Source: Streptomyces tubercidicus
Lineage (GTDB): Bacteria; Actinomycetota; Actinomycetes; Streptomycetales; Streptomycetaceae
Assembly: GCF_027497495.1 (NCBI RefSeq)
Contig: NZ_CP114205.1
Location: forward strand, 4,030,001 to 4,094,000
Reading direction: 5' to 3'
DNA length: 64,000 nt
Notes under the pieces: model-generated
Told to the model about the DNA's origin: nothing
Seen by the model: the letters and a program-made list of their open reading frames with translations, nothing else
Database searches by the model: none
Shown here: positions 1 to 8,525 of the stretch, piece by piece
How positions within the stretch are numbered: position 1 is the first letter of the stretch
Layout: each line of letters starts with the position of its first letter
Position numbers and translations under genes: made by a program

Positions 1-1430
1 GCGTGCCGGGGCCGTTGGTGGGCCCGTCCGAGCACGAACACATCGGGGCTGCGGTCCAGGACTCCGCCCGAGGGATCGTCGTCCCCGTCCCTGCGGACCA
101 CATCGCGCTCCGGCAGCAGAGTGTCCCGGACGACCAGTGCGCACAGGTAGAGAGTGCCCAAGAGGTGCAGCGCGATGGCGAGTTGGTAGCCCTCCGTCGG
201 CAGTCCTTGGTGCTTGTCGCCACTCCCGGTGTAGGCGAGGTACTGCCAGATCCCGAGGAAGTACATGACCTCGCAGGCCTGCCAGATCAGGAAGTCCCGC
301 CAGCGCGGCCGGGCCAGCGCGGCGAGCGGGGTCAGCCACAGCACGTACTGCGGCGAGTAGACCTTGTTGGTGAGGATGAACAGCGCGACGACGAGGAACG
401 CGAGCTGCGCGAAACGCGGCCGGCGCGGTGCGTAGAGCGCCAGCAGGCCGATGGCGCCACAGCCCACGATCATCAGCAGCGTGGCGTAGGTATTGGCGTT
501 CTCCAGGGAGTTCCCGGTGCGCTGCGAGATCAGGAGCCAGATCGAACCGAAGTCGATGGGCCGCTCCTGGCTGAAGGTGTAGAACTTCGCCCAGCCCTCC
601 CGGATGTGGAAGCCCGCGGCATCGTGCGTGATCATCACCGGCAGGTTCACTACGAGCCAGGACACGACGGCACCGGTCAGCGCCCTCCGGTACGCGCGCC
701 AGGCGCCGGCACGCCAGCACAGCACCAGCAGCGGGCCCAGCAGCAGCACCGGGTACAGCTTCGCCGCGGTGGCCAGTCCGATGAGGATGCCGGCCGCCAG
801 CGGGCGGCTGCGTGACCACATCAGCATCCCGGCGGCCGTCAGGGCGATCGCCAGCAGATCCCAGTTGATGGTGGCGGTGAGAGCGCACGCGGGGGCCAGG
901 GCGACCAGGAGGCCGTCCCAGGGGCGGCGGCGGTGGGTGCGGGCCACACACACCGCCACGACAGCGGCGCAGATCATCAGCAGGCCGGCGTTGACCAGCC
1001 AGTAGATCTGTTCGCGGTGCTGGATTCCCCCGCCGTGCGGAGTCGTCCAGGAGGCGACCTCCATGAAGACACCGGTGAGCACGGGGTATTCGAGATACTC
1101 CATGTCGCCGGGCAGTCGGTCGAAATACGGGATCAGGCCATCGGCGAAGCCCCGCCCGGCATAGAGGTGGGGGATATCGGAGTAGCAGGCGTGCGTGTAC
1201 TGACTCGTGGCGCCGAAGAACCAGCCGCCGTTGTAGCAGGGCAGCTTCTGCACCATGCCGAGCGCGAACATGCCGATGGCGACGAGCGCGATGATCCGCA
1301 CCGGCGTCAGCCAGTGCGTCCCGAGCAGTGCGTGTCGGCCGATCGGCCCACCGATCAGCTCGCTGCCGGCCGCCGCCACCTCATCCCGCTTCGTCGGCCG
1401 TACCGGATCGTCCCGTCGCACGCTCGTCAT
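1..1430 (-). CDS. GT87-type membrane glycosyltransferase (3' end outside window)
   Basis: The reading frame is open from an ATG at 1430 to the window edge, so the C-terminus is missing. The translated protein is polytopic, with hydrophobic segments separated by short charged loops. It contains a PYFDRLPGDMEYLEYPVLTG stretch and a late TNKVYSPQYVLWLTP motif, both typical of family-87 polyprenol-phosphate-mannose-dependent glycosyltransferases (DUF2029). Such proteins transfer a mannose-like sugar on the outer face of the membrane to a lipid or polysaccharide acceptor; the acceptor here cannot be told. The ribosome site (GGATGGGG) is weak and close to the ATG. It lies 122 bp downstream of the PBP gene on the same strand, but a strong terminator separates them, so it is probably transcribed independently. 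Family call fairly sure, substrate unknown. Confidence 0.8.
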   Translation of the reverse strand, partial: MTSVRRDDPVRPTKRDEVAAAGSELIGGPIGRHALLGTHWLTPVRIIALVAIGMFALGMVQKLPCYNGGWFFGATSQYTHACYSDIPHLYAGRGFADGLIPYFDRLPGDMEYLEYPVLTGVFMEVASWTTPHGGGIQHREQIYWLVNAGLLMICAAVVAVCVARTHRRRPWDGLLVALAPACALTATINWDLLAIALTAAGMLMWSRSRPLAAGILIGLATAAKLYPVLLLGPLLVLCWRAGAWRAYRRALTGAVVSWLVVNLPVMITHDAAGFHIREGWAKFYTFSQERPIDFGSIWLLISQRTGNSLENANTYATLLMIVGCGAIGLLALYAPRRPRFAQLAFLVVALFILTNKVYSPQYVLWLTPLAALARPRWRDFLIWQACEVMYFLGIWQYLAYTGSGDKHQGLPTEGYQLAIALHLLGTLYLCALVVRDTLLPERDVVRRDGDDDPSGGVLDRSPDVFVLGRAHQRPRH

Positions 1431-1467
1431 GGCCCCATCCTGCCGTACGGCCGTGGGAGGAAGACGG

Positions 1468-1504
1468 CGAAGCCCCCGCCCGGATGATCCGGGCGGGGGC
1501 TTCG
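1468..1504 (-). terminator. Strong hairpin downstream of the PBP gene
   Basis: Perfect 17-bp inverted repeat (1468-1484 with 1488-1504) and a 3-nt loop. It lies just past the PBP stop codon and before the glycosyltransferase start, so it most likely ends the PBP transcript. Confidence 0.8.
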
Positions 1505-1513
1505 TTGCTCCAC

Positions 1514-1527
1514 GTTTCACGTGAAAC
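1514..1527. other. parS site (perfect)
   Basis: GTTTCACGTGAAAC, the 14-bp palindromic ParB-binding site of Streptomyces. It lies between the PBP stop codon and its terminator, as a pair with the copy starting 23 bp further on. Confidence 0.93.
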
Positions 1528-1536
1528 TCTCAGCGG

Positions 1537-1550
1537 GTTTCACGTGAAAC
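1537..1550. other. parS site (perfect)
   Basis: GTTTCACGTGAAAC, second member of the pair, two bases beyond the PBP stop codon. Confidence 0.93.
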
Positions 1551-1552
1551 GG

Positions 1553-4216
1553 TCAGCCAGTCGGGCCGCCGAGCCAGCCTCCACCGTCTGTCGGATCCGG
1601 CGTCTCAGGCGACGGACTCGTGCCTCCGGGGCCGCCGCCGGGACCACCGGCACCGCCGCCATTTCCATTGCCCCCGCCGTTGCCGGCCCCGCCGTTGTTC
1701 CGGCAGTTCAGATCCCAGGGGGAGCAGCTGTCCGTCGGGGTCGGGCTCGGAGAGTTGGTCGGGGGAGCGGACTGGCTGGGGGACTGCGACGGCTTCTCCG
1801 ACGGCTTCTCCGACGGCGTGGGAGTCGGCGTCGGCGTCGGCATGCCTTCCTGGTCAAACCGCTGCCCGATGGGCGTGGCCGGCGGGAAGGACTCCGGGGT
1901 GACGCCCTTCATCGCCTGCAGCATGTACTCGGTCCACACCTCGGTGGGCAGCGCACCACCATGGATCGAGTCAAAGCCACCGACACCGTTCATCGACAGC
2001 TGGCGGGGATTCCCGGCATCCTCACGGAACATCGTGATGGCCGTCGACAGCTGCTTGGTGTAGCCGACGAACCAGGCCGACTTGTTCTCGTCGGTGGTAC
2101 CGGTCTTGCCCGCCGCCGGCATGTTCAGCCGCTTGGCGTCCTTCGCCGTGCCGTTCTCGATGACGTTCTGCAGCACCTTGGTCACGTTGTTGGCGATGTT
2201 GGGACTCATCGCCGTCTCAGTCGTGGGCTTCTCGAAGCCCTGCATGTCCTCGCCCCTGAACGTCACCTTGGTCACCGAATACGGCTCCACCTTCGTCCCG
2301 GACTGGGCGAACGTGGCATAGGCATCGGCCATACGAATCGCGCTCGGTGTGGAGGTGCCCAGCGCGAAGGACGGGTTCAGGTTCTTGTCGAAACTGTCCT
2401 TCGAGATGCCCGCGGCCTCCGCCATGTCCCGCACCTTTGACATCCCGACATCCATGCCGAGCTGCACGAACGGAGTGTTGACGGACTGCTCCATCGCCTT
2501 GGTCAACGGGATGTAGCCCCATGGGTGGTTGCTCTCGTTCTCCTGATAGAAGAACGAATTGTCCCGCCTCTTGACGAAAGCTCCCTCGGCGTCCTTCACC
2601 CTGAGGTGATCGTCACCGTTGTACCGGCTGTCCTGGCTGACCGGCACCCCATTGCTCTTGGCCGTTCCGTACTTCATCGCCGCCGCGAGCACGAACGGCT
2701 TCCAGGTCGAACCGACCGGCACACCGAGGGTGTCCGCGTTGTTGCTGAAGTGACCCTTGTCGTAGCCCTCACCGCCATACAGGGCGACGATCTTGCCGTC
2801 TCCCGGCACCACGGAGGCACCGCCGAACTGGACGAATTTATCCTTCGCCCGCTTTTCGGGGTCGATGTACTCCTTGTTGACCCTCTTGACCGACCTCTCC
2901 AGCTGGCTGGTCTTCTTCGAGTTGAAGGTCGTGTGGATCGTGTAGCCGCCCTTGTCGAACTGGGCTTGGGTGAGACCCGAGCGCTTCAGCACGTACTTCT
3001 TCGCGGTGTCCATCATGTAGCCGATCTGACCGCTCTTGCTGGCCACCGGCTTCGGCTGTTGCGGCATGGGGAAGTGCCCGCGGTACTTCTCCCGTTGCGC
3101 CTTGGACATGAGGTGGTTCTCGACCTCCCGGTCGAGAATCCAGGACCACCGCCCCTTGACGCGCTTGGTGTTCGCCGCCCGCGTCGCTCCCGGGCTGGTA
3201 CCGCCCGCGGGGTCGTACAGGTCGGCGCCCTTGAGCAAGCTGGCCAGGAAGGCGCTCTGGTTCGCGTTGAGCTTTTCGGCGTCGATTCCGTAGTACGCCT
3301 GAGCCGCTGCCTGGATCCCGTACGCGCCACGGCCGTAGTAACTGGTGTTCAGATACCCCTGGAGGATCTGGGGCTTGCTCTTCGTCCAGCCGACCTTGAT
3401 CGCGATGAACAGCTCCTTGAACTTGCGGTCAAGGGTCTGCTCCTGGGAGAGCATCGCGTTCTTCACGTACTGCTGAGTGATGGTCGATCCGCCCTGCGTC
3501 TCGCCACCCAGGGCCATCTTGCCCAGGGCACGCGCGATGCCGATCGGGTCCACACCCTTGTCCGTCCGGAAATCCGCGTTCTCCGCGGCGATCGCCGCGT
3601 TCTGCATCTCGCGCGGAATCTCGTCGATCGTGACGTTCTGCCGGTTCGTCTCACCGTCACGCGCCATGACCTTGCCGTCAGACCACAGGTAGACGTTGTT
3701 CTGCGACTTGGCGGCGTCACTCTCGCTGGGCACGTTCACCACGGCCAGCGCGACACCGGAGACACCGACGATCAACCCTATGAATCCGACGCACAGGGTG
3801 GTGACCTGCTTCCACGACGGCACAAAGCGCCGCCAGCCCACGCGGCCGGCCCGCGGGTAGTCGATGAACCGCTTCTTGTCAGGCTTCCCGCCACCGCGGC
3901 CACGGCCGCGGCCTCCCTCGGGACCACCGCCGCCACCGCCTCGACGGCCACCGCCACCACGGCCCCCGGCGCCGTCACCCGAGGCCATCGCGGCATCGGA
4001 CGACCGCCGGCGGCCACCTCGCTGGGCGGCTCTGCGGGCGTCGGCACGCCCACCCTGCCGCGGCTCGTGGCCGGGCGGCTCGGAGTGAGAGGCAGGACCG
4101 GCAGCGGAGCCACGGGAAGGGGCGGCACGGCGCCCCGGTGGCTGCTGTGCGGCGCGTCGGGCCGCGGCACGTCCGCCACTCTGCGGCTGTGGCGGTTTGC
4201 GACGGTGCTCGCTCAT
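1553..4216 (-). CDS. Class A penicillin-binding protein (transglycosylase/transpeptidase)
   Basis: The protein polymerises and cross-links peptidoglycan at the outer face of the membrane. It is 887 residues from the ATG at 4216, which follows a GAGGAG ribosome site; an in-frame start further upstream has none. Order: a basic, Gly/Arg/Pro-rich cytoplasmic tail of about 150 residues; one membrane anchor (VTTLCVGFIGLIVGVSGVAL); a GT51 glycosyltransferase domain with GGSTITQQYVKNAML; a transpeptidase domain with SxxK as STWK, SxN as SVN, and KTGTT; then a Pro/Thr/Ser and Gly-rich tail. All catalytic motifs are intact. The long disordered cytoplasmic and extracellular tails are typical of actinomycete class A PBPs. 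Two parS sites sit directly behind the stop codon. Confidence 0.93.
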   Translation of the reverse strand: MSEHRRKPPQPQSGGRAAARRAAQQPPGRRAAPSRGSAAGPASHSEPPGHEPRQGGRADARRAAQRGGRRRSSDAAMASGDGAGGRGGGGRRGGGGGGPEGGRGRGRGGGKPDKKRFIDYPRAGRVGWRRFVPSWKQVTTLCVGFIGLIVGVSGVALAVVNVPSESDAAKSQNNVYLWSDGKVMARDGETNRQNVTIDEIPREMQNAAIAAENADFRTDKGVDPIGIARALGKMALGGETQGGSTITQQYVKNAMLSQEQTLDRKFKELFIAIKVGWTKSKPQILQGYLNTSYYGRGAYGIQAAAQAYYGIDAEKLNANQSAFLASLLKGADLYDPAGGTSPGATRAANTKRVKGRWSWILDREVENHLMSKAQREKYRGHFPMPQQPKPVASKSGQIGYMMDTAKKYVLKRSGLTQAQFDKGGYTIHTTFNSKKTSQLERSVKRVNKEYIDPEKRAKDKFVQFGGASVVPGDGKIVALYGGEGYDKGHFSNNADTLGVPVGSTWKPFVLAAAMKYGTAKSNGVPVSQDSRYNGDDHLRVKDAEGAFVKRRDNSFFYQENESNHPWGYIPLTKAMEQSVNTPFVQLGMDVGMSKVRDMAEAAGISKDSFDKNLNPSFALGTSTPSAIRMADAYATFAQSGTKVEPYSVTKVTFRGEDMQGFEKPTTETAMSPNIANNVTKVLQNVIENGTAKDAKRLNMPAAGKTGTTDENKSAWFVGYTKQLSTAITMFREDAGNPRQLSMNGVGGFDSIHGGALPTEVWTEYMLQAMKGVTPESFPPATPIGQRFDQEGMPTPTPTPTPSEKPSEKPSQSPSQSAPPTNSPSPTPTDSCSPWDLNCRNNGGAGNGGGNGNGGGAGGPGGGPGGTSPSPETPDPTDGGGWLGGPTG

Positions 4217-4577
4217 GGAACGAATACTCCTCGGGCAGGCGCGCTTTCTCGTCGCCTGAAGGCGGCAGTTGTCTTCAGGTCCCCCCGATGCACGACCCGC
4301 TCCTGAGGCGCGGGCCGCACTACACCGAGGACGAGGACGCCAGATATCGGCCCACGGTTCCCGGCAGTCTGCATGCCGCACAGACTACGCAGGGCCAAAA
4401 CCTGCCCAGTGTCGAAATTCACTCCAAATCAGTCAGGTTGATGAGAACGATTCGGTGATGTGATGCCGTTCACCGTGCCCCCTCTTGTTCCGTCCAGGTG
4501 GCCGTTCTATCGTCTGGATGTATCGAGTCGATACATCAGCACGACATAAAGAGCGCACCGGACCAAGGAGGCGGAGG
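4217..4577. promoter_or_regulatory. Divergent promoter region, PBP / padR
   Basis: A 361-bp gap between divergent genes. The right part holds the PadR-type dyad listed separately. No small gene, tRNA or strong hairpin is visible in the rest, which should carry the PBP promoter. Confidence 0.5.
4517..4537. promoter_or_regulatory. Perfect 21-bp dyad, probable PadR operator
   Basis: Ten-bp arms around one central base (gatgtatcga-g-tcgatacatc). It contains the ATGT...ACAT ends found in many PadR operators and lies 40 bp before the padR start, so autorepression is likely. The effector is unknown. Confidence 0.7.
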
Positions 4578-5258
4578 ATGAGCCGACGTTCCGGCATCCT
4601 CGAATTCGCCGTCCTCGGTCTGCTCCGCGAGTCCCCGATGCACGGCTATGAGCTGCGCAAACGGCTCAACACCTCGCTCGGGGTCTTCCGTGCGTTCAGC
4701 TACGGCACCCTCTACCCCTGCCTCAAGGCGCTGGTCGCGAGCGGCTGGCTGATCGAGGAGACGGACGGCGCCCCGGAGGGCGTACCCGCCGCGGCTCTGA
4801 CAGGGCGCCGAGCCAAGATCGTTTACCGATTGACACCTGCCGGCAAAGAACACTTCGAGGAGCTGCTCGCCCACTCCGGGCCGGATGCGTGGGAGGACGA
4901 GCACTTCGGTGTCCGCTTCGCCTTCTTCGGCCAGACCTCGCGGGACGTACGGATGCGCGTGCTGGAAGGCCGCCGCAGTCGGCTGGAGGAGCGCCTGGAG
5001 AGGATGCGTACCTCCCTGGCCAGGTCCCGCGAGCGGCTGGACGACTACACCCTCGAACTGCAGCGGCACGGTATGGAATCCGTGGAGCGCGAAGTCCGTT
5101 GGCTGAACGAACTCATCGAGAGTGAGCGCGCCGGGCGCGATCAGCGCCCCGCGGGTTCCACAGCGCAGGACAAGAAGAACCAGTCAGGAGATACGGGCGG
5201 CCTGCCCCGGCACCGGGGTGGTTCCCGGCCGGACCCGTCCGATGACACCACCACATGA
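4578..5258 (+). CDS. PadR-family transcriptional regulator
   Basis: 226 residues from the ATG at 4578, chosen for its AAGGAGGCGGAGG ribosome site; the open frame extends upstream without one. The N-terminal winged helix has the classic PadR signature LGLLRESPMHGYELRKRL followed by SYGTLYPCLKALVASGWL. A C-terminal helical, Arg/Glu-rich segment (about residues 130-190) fits the PadR dimerisation coiled coil, and the last 40 residues look disordered. It lies 46 bp before the inositol-1-phosphate synthase gene on the same strand and next to a perfect dyad. It may therefore control itself and possibly ino1, although a hairpin sits between the two genes. Target and ligand are inference. Confidence 0.9.
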   Translation: MSRRSGILEFAVLGLLRESPMHGYELRKRLNTSLGVFRAFSYGTLYPCLKALVASGWLIEETDGAPEGVPAAALTGRRAKIVYRLTPAGKEHFEELLAHSGPDAWEDEHFGVRFAFFGQTSRDVRMRVLEGRRSRLEERLERMRTSLARSRERLDDYTLELQRHGMESVEREVRWLNELIESERAGRDQRPAGSTAQDKKNQSGDTGGLPRHRGGSRPDPSDDTTT

Positions 5259-5280
5259 GGCTCTGCCCTGCAGAGCCTCA
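5256..5280 (+). terminator. Hairpin overlapping the padR stop codon
   Basis: Ten-bp stem (5256-5265 with 5271-5280) with a 5-nt loop, in the 46-bp gap before ino1. It could be a terminator or a processing/attenuation element that separates ino1 expression from padR. Confidence 0.5.
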
Positions 5281-5304
5281 TCGAGAACACAGGGAGCAAC
5301 CGGA

Positions 5305-6387
5305 ATGGGTTCGGTTCGCGTAGCCATCGTCGGCGTGGGCAACTGCGCCGCCTCGCTGGTACAGGGCGTCGAGTACTACAAGGACGCCGACCCGAAGAGC
5401 CGTGTGCCCGGCCTCATGCACGTGCAGTTCGGCGACTACCACGTGCGTGACATCGAGTTCGTGGCGGCCTTCGACGTCGACGCCAAGAAGGTCGGGCTCG
5501 ACCTCGCGGATGCCATCGGCGCCAGCGAGAACAACACCATCAAGATCTGCGACGTGCCGAACGCCGGCGTGCAGGTCCAGCGCGGTCACACCCACGACGG
5601 CCTGGGCAAGTACTACCGCCAGACCATCGAGGAGTCCCCCGAGACCCCGGTCGACGTCGTCCAGGTCCTCAAGGACACCCAGGCCGATGTGCTGGTCTGC
5701 TACCTCCCGGTCGGCTCCGAGGACGCCGCGAAGTACTACGCCCAGTGCGCCATCGACGCCAAGGTCGCGTTCGTCAACGCCCTCCCGGTCTTCATCGCCG
5801 GCACCAAGGAGTGGGCGGACAAGTTCGCCGAGGCCGGTGTCCCGATCGTCGGTGACGACATCAAGTCGCAGGTCGGCGCCACCATCACGCACCGTGTGAT
5901 GGCCAAGCTCTTCGAGGACCGGGGCGTCATCCTGGACCGCACGATGCAGCTCAACGTCGGCGGCAACATGGACTTCAAGAACATGCTGGAGCGCGAGCGC
6001 CTGGAGTCCAAGAAGATCTCCAAGACCCAGGCCGTCACCTCCCAGATCCGGGACCGTGAGCTGGGTGAGGACAACGTCCACATCGGCCCCTCGGACTTCG
6101 TGGCCTGGCTGGACGACCGCAAGTGGGCCTATGTCCGCCTTGAGGGCCGCGCCTTCGGTGACGTCCCGCTGAACCTGGAGTACAAGCTGGAGGTCTGGGA
6201 CTCCCCGAACTCCGCGGGTGTCATCATCGACGCCCTGCGCGCCGCGAAGATCGCCAAGGACCGCGGCATCGGTGGCCCGATCCTCTCCGCCTCCTCGTAC
6301 TTCATGAAGTCGCCGCCGGTGCAGTACTTCGACGACGAGGCACGGGTGAACGTCGAGAAGTTCATCAACGGCGACGTCGAGCGCTGA
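5305..6387 (+). CDS. ino1: Inositol-1-phosphate (myo-inositol-3-phosphate) synthase
   Basis: This 360-residue cytosolic NAD-dependent enzyme converts glucose 6-phosphate to inositol 3-phosphate, the entry step to inositol, phosphatidylinositol and mycothiol in actinomycetes. The N-terminus has a Rossmann nucleotide-binding stretch VAIVGVGNCAASLVQGVEYY. Family segments follow in order, including the DVVQVLKDTQADVLVCYLPV region, the DDIKSQVGATITHR loop, LNVGGNMDFKNM, and EYKLEVWDSPNSAGVIIDAL. The ATG at 5305 follows an AGGGAG ribosome site. The length fits the short actinobacterial form. A 15-bp-stem terminator follows the stop. The upstream PadR regulator is the obvious candidate controller. 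Confidence 0.95.
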   Translation: MGSVRVAIVGVGNCAASLVQGVEYYKDADPKSRVPGLMHVQFGDYHVRDIEFVAAFDVDAKKVGLDLADAIGASENNTIKICDVPNAGVQVQRGHTHDGLGKYYRQTIEESPETPVDVVQVLKDTQADVLVCYLPVGSEDAAKYYAQCAIDAKVAFVNALPVFIAGTKEWADKFAEAGVPIVGDDIKSQVGATITHRVMAKLFEDRGVILDRTMQLNVGGNMDFKNMLERERLESKKISKTQAVTSQIRDRELGEDNVHIGPSDFVAWLDDRKWAYVRLEGRAFGDVPLNLEYKLEVWDSPNSAGVIIDALRAAKIAKDRGIGGPILSASSYFMKSPPVQYFDDEARVNVEKFINGDVER

Positions 6388-6408
6388 GCCGCTCGACGCA
6401 CGCCCCTT

Positions 6409-6445
6409 CCGCAGGCCCCCGGGTGTTCCGCCCGGGGGCCTGCGG
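6409..6445 (+). terminator. ino1 terminator
   Basis: Perfect 15-bp stem (6409-6423 with 6431-6445) and a 7-nt loop, 21 bp after the ino1 stop. Confidence 0.85.
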
Positions 6446-6465
6446 GCTGTGTGAGGCTGTGCCTC

Positions 6466-7725
6466 ATGCATGCTGTGCGCGCCCTTCGCGTATTACTCCG
6501 GCTACGCGACTTCCGTTCGCTCCTCGCCGCACGGCTCCTGTCCCAGGCGGCCGACGGAGTGTTCCAGGTCGCGCTCGCCGCCTTCGTCGTCTTCTCGCCC
6601 GAGAAGCAGACATCGCCCGCGGCCATCGCCTCCGCCATGGCGGTCCTGCTGCTGCCGTACTCCCTCCTCGGACCGTTCACCGGCGTGCTGCTCGACCGCT
6701 GGCGGCGCCGTCAGGTCCTGCTGTACGGCAATCTGCTGCGCGCCCTGCTGTCCCTGGCCACCGCGACGCTGATCGTGTCGCAGGCCCCCGACTGGCTCTT
6801 CTATGCCTCGGCGCTCTCCGTGACCGCCGTGAACCGCTTCGTCCTGGCCGGGCTCTCGGCCGCCCTCCCGCGCGTGGTCGACGGTCAGGAGCAGCTGGTC
6901 ATGGCCAACTCCCTTACCCCTACCGCCGGCACGCTCGCCGCGACGGCGGGCGGCGGGCTCGCCTTCGCGGTCCGGCTGGCCGGTTCGGATGTGGACGCCT
7001 TCGTCGTGCTGCTCGCCGCGGGCTTCTACTTCTGTTCGGCCCTGACCGCTCTGCGGATGGGCCCACAGCTGCTCGGCCCCGACCCCGCACGCCTCCAACC
7101 CCACCTGCGAGAAGCCCTGTTGAGCACCGTGCGCGGGCTGCGGGAAGGGCTGCGCCATCTCGCCGAGCGGCGCACCCCGGCCCACGCACTCATCGCGATG
7201 GCCTTGATGCGTTTCTGCTACGGGGCGCTGACGGTGATGGTGCTGATGTTGTGCCGGTACTCCTGGGCCGAGACCGAGTCCGAGGGCCTGGCGCTGCTCG
7301 GGATCACCGTCGGAGTCTCCGGAGCGGGGTTCTTCTCGGCCGCCCTCGTCACTCCCTGGGCGGTCGCGCGATTCACCGCGTTCGGCTGGATCGCGGGCTG
7401 TGCGGCACTGAGCGCGGTGCTGCTGCCTTCCCTCGGGCTGTTCTTCACGCCGGGTCCCATGCTGGCCGCCGCGTTCGTACTCGGTCTCAGCACCCAAGGC
7501 ACCAAGATCTCCACCGACACGATCGTCCAGTCGACGGTCGATGACGCCTTCCGCGGCCGGTCCTTCGCCCTCTACGACGTGCTCTTCAATGTCGCCTTCG
7601 TGGGAGCTGCCGCGGTCGCGGCCCTCATGCTGCCTCCTGACGGACGGTCCGCCACCCTGCTCGGCGTGGTGACCGTGCTCTACGCGCTGATCGCCATGGC
7701 CGCGGTCCGCTCGGCGCGCGGTTAG
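6466..7725 (+). CDS. MFS transporter with an early TTA codon
   Basis: About 419 residues and mostly hydrophobic, with roughly 10-12 membrane segments. It has an MFS-like loop between segments 2 and 3 (GPFTGVLLDRWRRRQVLLYGNL) and a C-half segment FRGRSFALYDVLFNVAFVGA seen in proteins annotated as MFS transporters. The ATG at 6466 has GAGG about 10 bases upstream; an in-frame GTG at 6451 would add five residues. Counting from 6466, codon 10 (6493-6495) is TTA and codon 13 is CTA, both rare in this genome. The TTA makes translation dependent on the bldA leucyl-tRNA. The substrate is unknown. It stands alone between the ino1 terminator and the next gene. Confidence 0.85.
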   Translation: MHAVRALRVLLRLRDFRSLLAARLLSQAADGVFQVALAAFVVFSPEKQTSPAAIASAMAVLLLPYSLLGPFTGVLLDRWRRRQVLLYGNLLRALLSLATATLIVSQAPDWLFYASALSVTAVNRFVLAGLSAALPRVVDGQEQLVMANSLTPTAGTLAATAGGGLAFAVRLAGSDVDAFVVLLAAGFYFCSALTALRMGPQLLGPDPARLQPHLREALLSTVRGLREGLRHLAERRTPAHALIAMALMRFCYGALTVMVLMLCRYSWAETESEGLALLGITVGVSGAGFFSAALVTPWAVARFTAFGWIAGCAALSAVLLPSLGLFFTPGPMLAAAFVLGLSTQGTKISTDTIVQSTVDDAFRGRSFALYDVLFNVAFVGAAAVAALMLPPDGRSATLLGVVTVLYALIAMAAVRSARG

Positions 7726-7837
7726 GCGACGTCCCCTCGCCGCGGAGCACCCCTGGTCCCTGCGGCGGGGCGTACGGGGACCGGGTACCTTACGGGCGTT
7801 CAGCACGAGCCTGTACACATCAATATCGGGGGAACCC

Positions 7838-8443
7838 ATGACCACGCCTCAGGGCCAGAATCCGTACGGCCAGGCACCTTACGCACCACCGCCCTACGGG
7901 CAAGCGCCCTACGGACAGCCGTCGTACGGCCAGGGTCCGTATCCGCAGCCGCCGCAAGCACCGCAGGCCCCCTATGGCCAGCCCCAGGGCTACGCCTACC
8001 CGCCGCAGCCGCAGGCTCCGTACGGACAGCAGCCGCCGCCGGGTTACCCGATGGCTCCCCAGCCGCAGCAGCCCGCCATGCACGGCGGGGCTCCCATGCC
8101 TCCGCCGCAGCCGGCCAAACGCCGATCCCCCAAGGCGGTCCTGAAGGCCATCGGGCTCGTCATCGCGGTGATCGTCTTCGCGGTCTTCTGGATCACCAGC
8201 CTGGACGATGCGGAGAACGCCGAGGCCGGCGACTGTGTGCAGAAGTCCAGCAGCTCACTCGACGACGGCCTCAAGGTGGTGGACTGCGGTGCCTCGGAAG
8301 CCCAGTACAAGGTGAGCACCGTGCACAACGACACCTCGGACCCGACGGTGTGCTCCCAGGGAGAGTCGGCCTACGTCAAGAGCGTGCACCGCCGGAAGCG
8401 TGCCGACACCAACATGGTGCTCTGCCTGACCCCGGTGAAGTAG
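7838..8443 (+). CDS. LppU/SCO3897-like membrane protein with PYGQ repeats
   Basis: 201 residues from an ATG with CGGGGGA just upstream. The first 85 residues are low-complexity Pro/Tyr/Gly/Gln repeats of the PYGQ type. A basic patch and a single membrane helix (VLKAIGLVIAVIVFAVFWIT) follow, then about 80 extracellular residues with four cysteines spaced as two likely disulfide pairs (AGDC, VDC, TVC, VLC). This layout matches the LppU/SCO3897 family of actinomycete membrane proteins of unknown function. It is convergent with cca, and the shared intergenic region holds two parS sites. No function can be assigned beyond membrane anchoring with an outward-facing folded domain. Confidence 0.85.
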   Translation: MTTPQGQNPYGQAPYAPPPYGQAPYGQPSYGQGPYPQPPQAPQAPYGQPQGYAYPPQPQAPYGQQPPPGYPMAPQPQQPAMHGGAPMPPPQPAKRRSPKAVLKAIGLVIAVIVFAVFWITSLDDAENAEAGDCVQKSSSSLDDGLKVVDCGASEAQYKVSTVHNDTSDPTVCSQGESAYVKSVHRRKRADTNMVLCLTPVK

Positions 8444-8461
8444 CGCACGCCCCGGAAGACA

Positions 8462-8495
8462 AAGGAGCGGTGTTTCACGTGAAACACCGCTCCTT
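8462..8495. terminator. 34-bp perfect palindrome with parS at its centre
   Basis: Both arms extend the central parS into a loopless 34-bp perfect inverted repeat between two convergent stop codons (8443 and 8526). It can serve as a two-way terminator as well as a ParB site. Confidence 0.6.
8472..8485. other. parS site (perfect)
   Basis: GTTTCACGTGAAAC at the exact centre of the 34-bp palindrome; it pairs with the copy that starts 24 bp downstream. Confidence 0.93.
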
Positions 8496-8509
8496 GTTTC
8501 ACGTGAAAC
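8496..8509. other. parS site (perfect)
   Basis: GTTTCACGTGAAAC, second copy in the convergent gap, 17 bp from the cca stop codon. Confidence 0.93.
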
Positions 8510-8525
8510 ACCGCCGGTTTCTCGC

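Noticed and set aside
2525..4306. Long open frame opposite the penicillin-binding protein gene
   Set aside because: It is antisense to an intact, motif-complete PBP; its translation is Leu/Arg/Val-rich low complexity, the usual artefact of high G+C. Similar long antisense frames over ino1, gyrB, gyrA and pknB were rejected for the same reason.
4217..4381. Upstream extension of the PBP start to 4381
   Set aside because: No ribosome site before it, unrelated composition, and a clear GAGGAG before the ATG at 4216.
4437..4465. Zur-like box near tgatgagaacgattcggtga
   Set aside because: Only about 9 of 15 positions fit the Zur consensus and the second half is poor; no zinc gene is adjacent.
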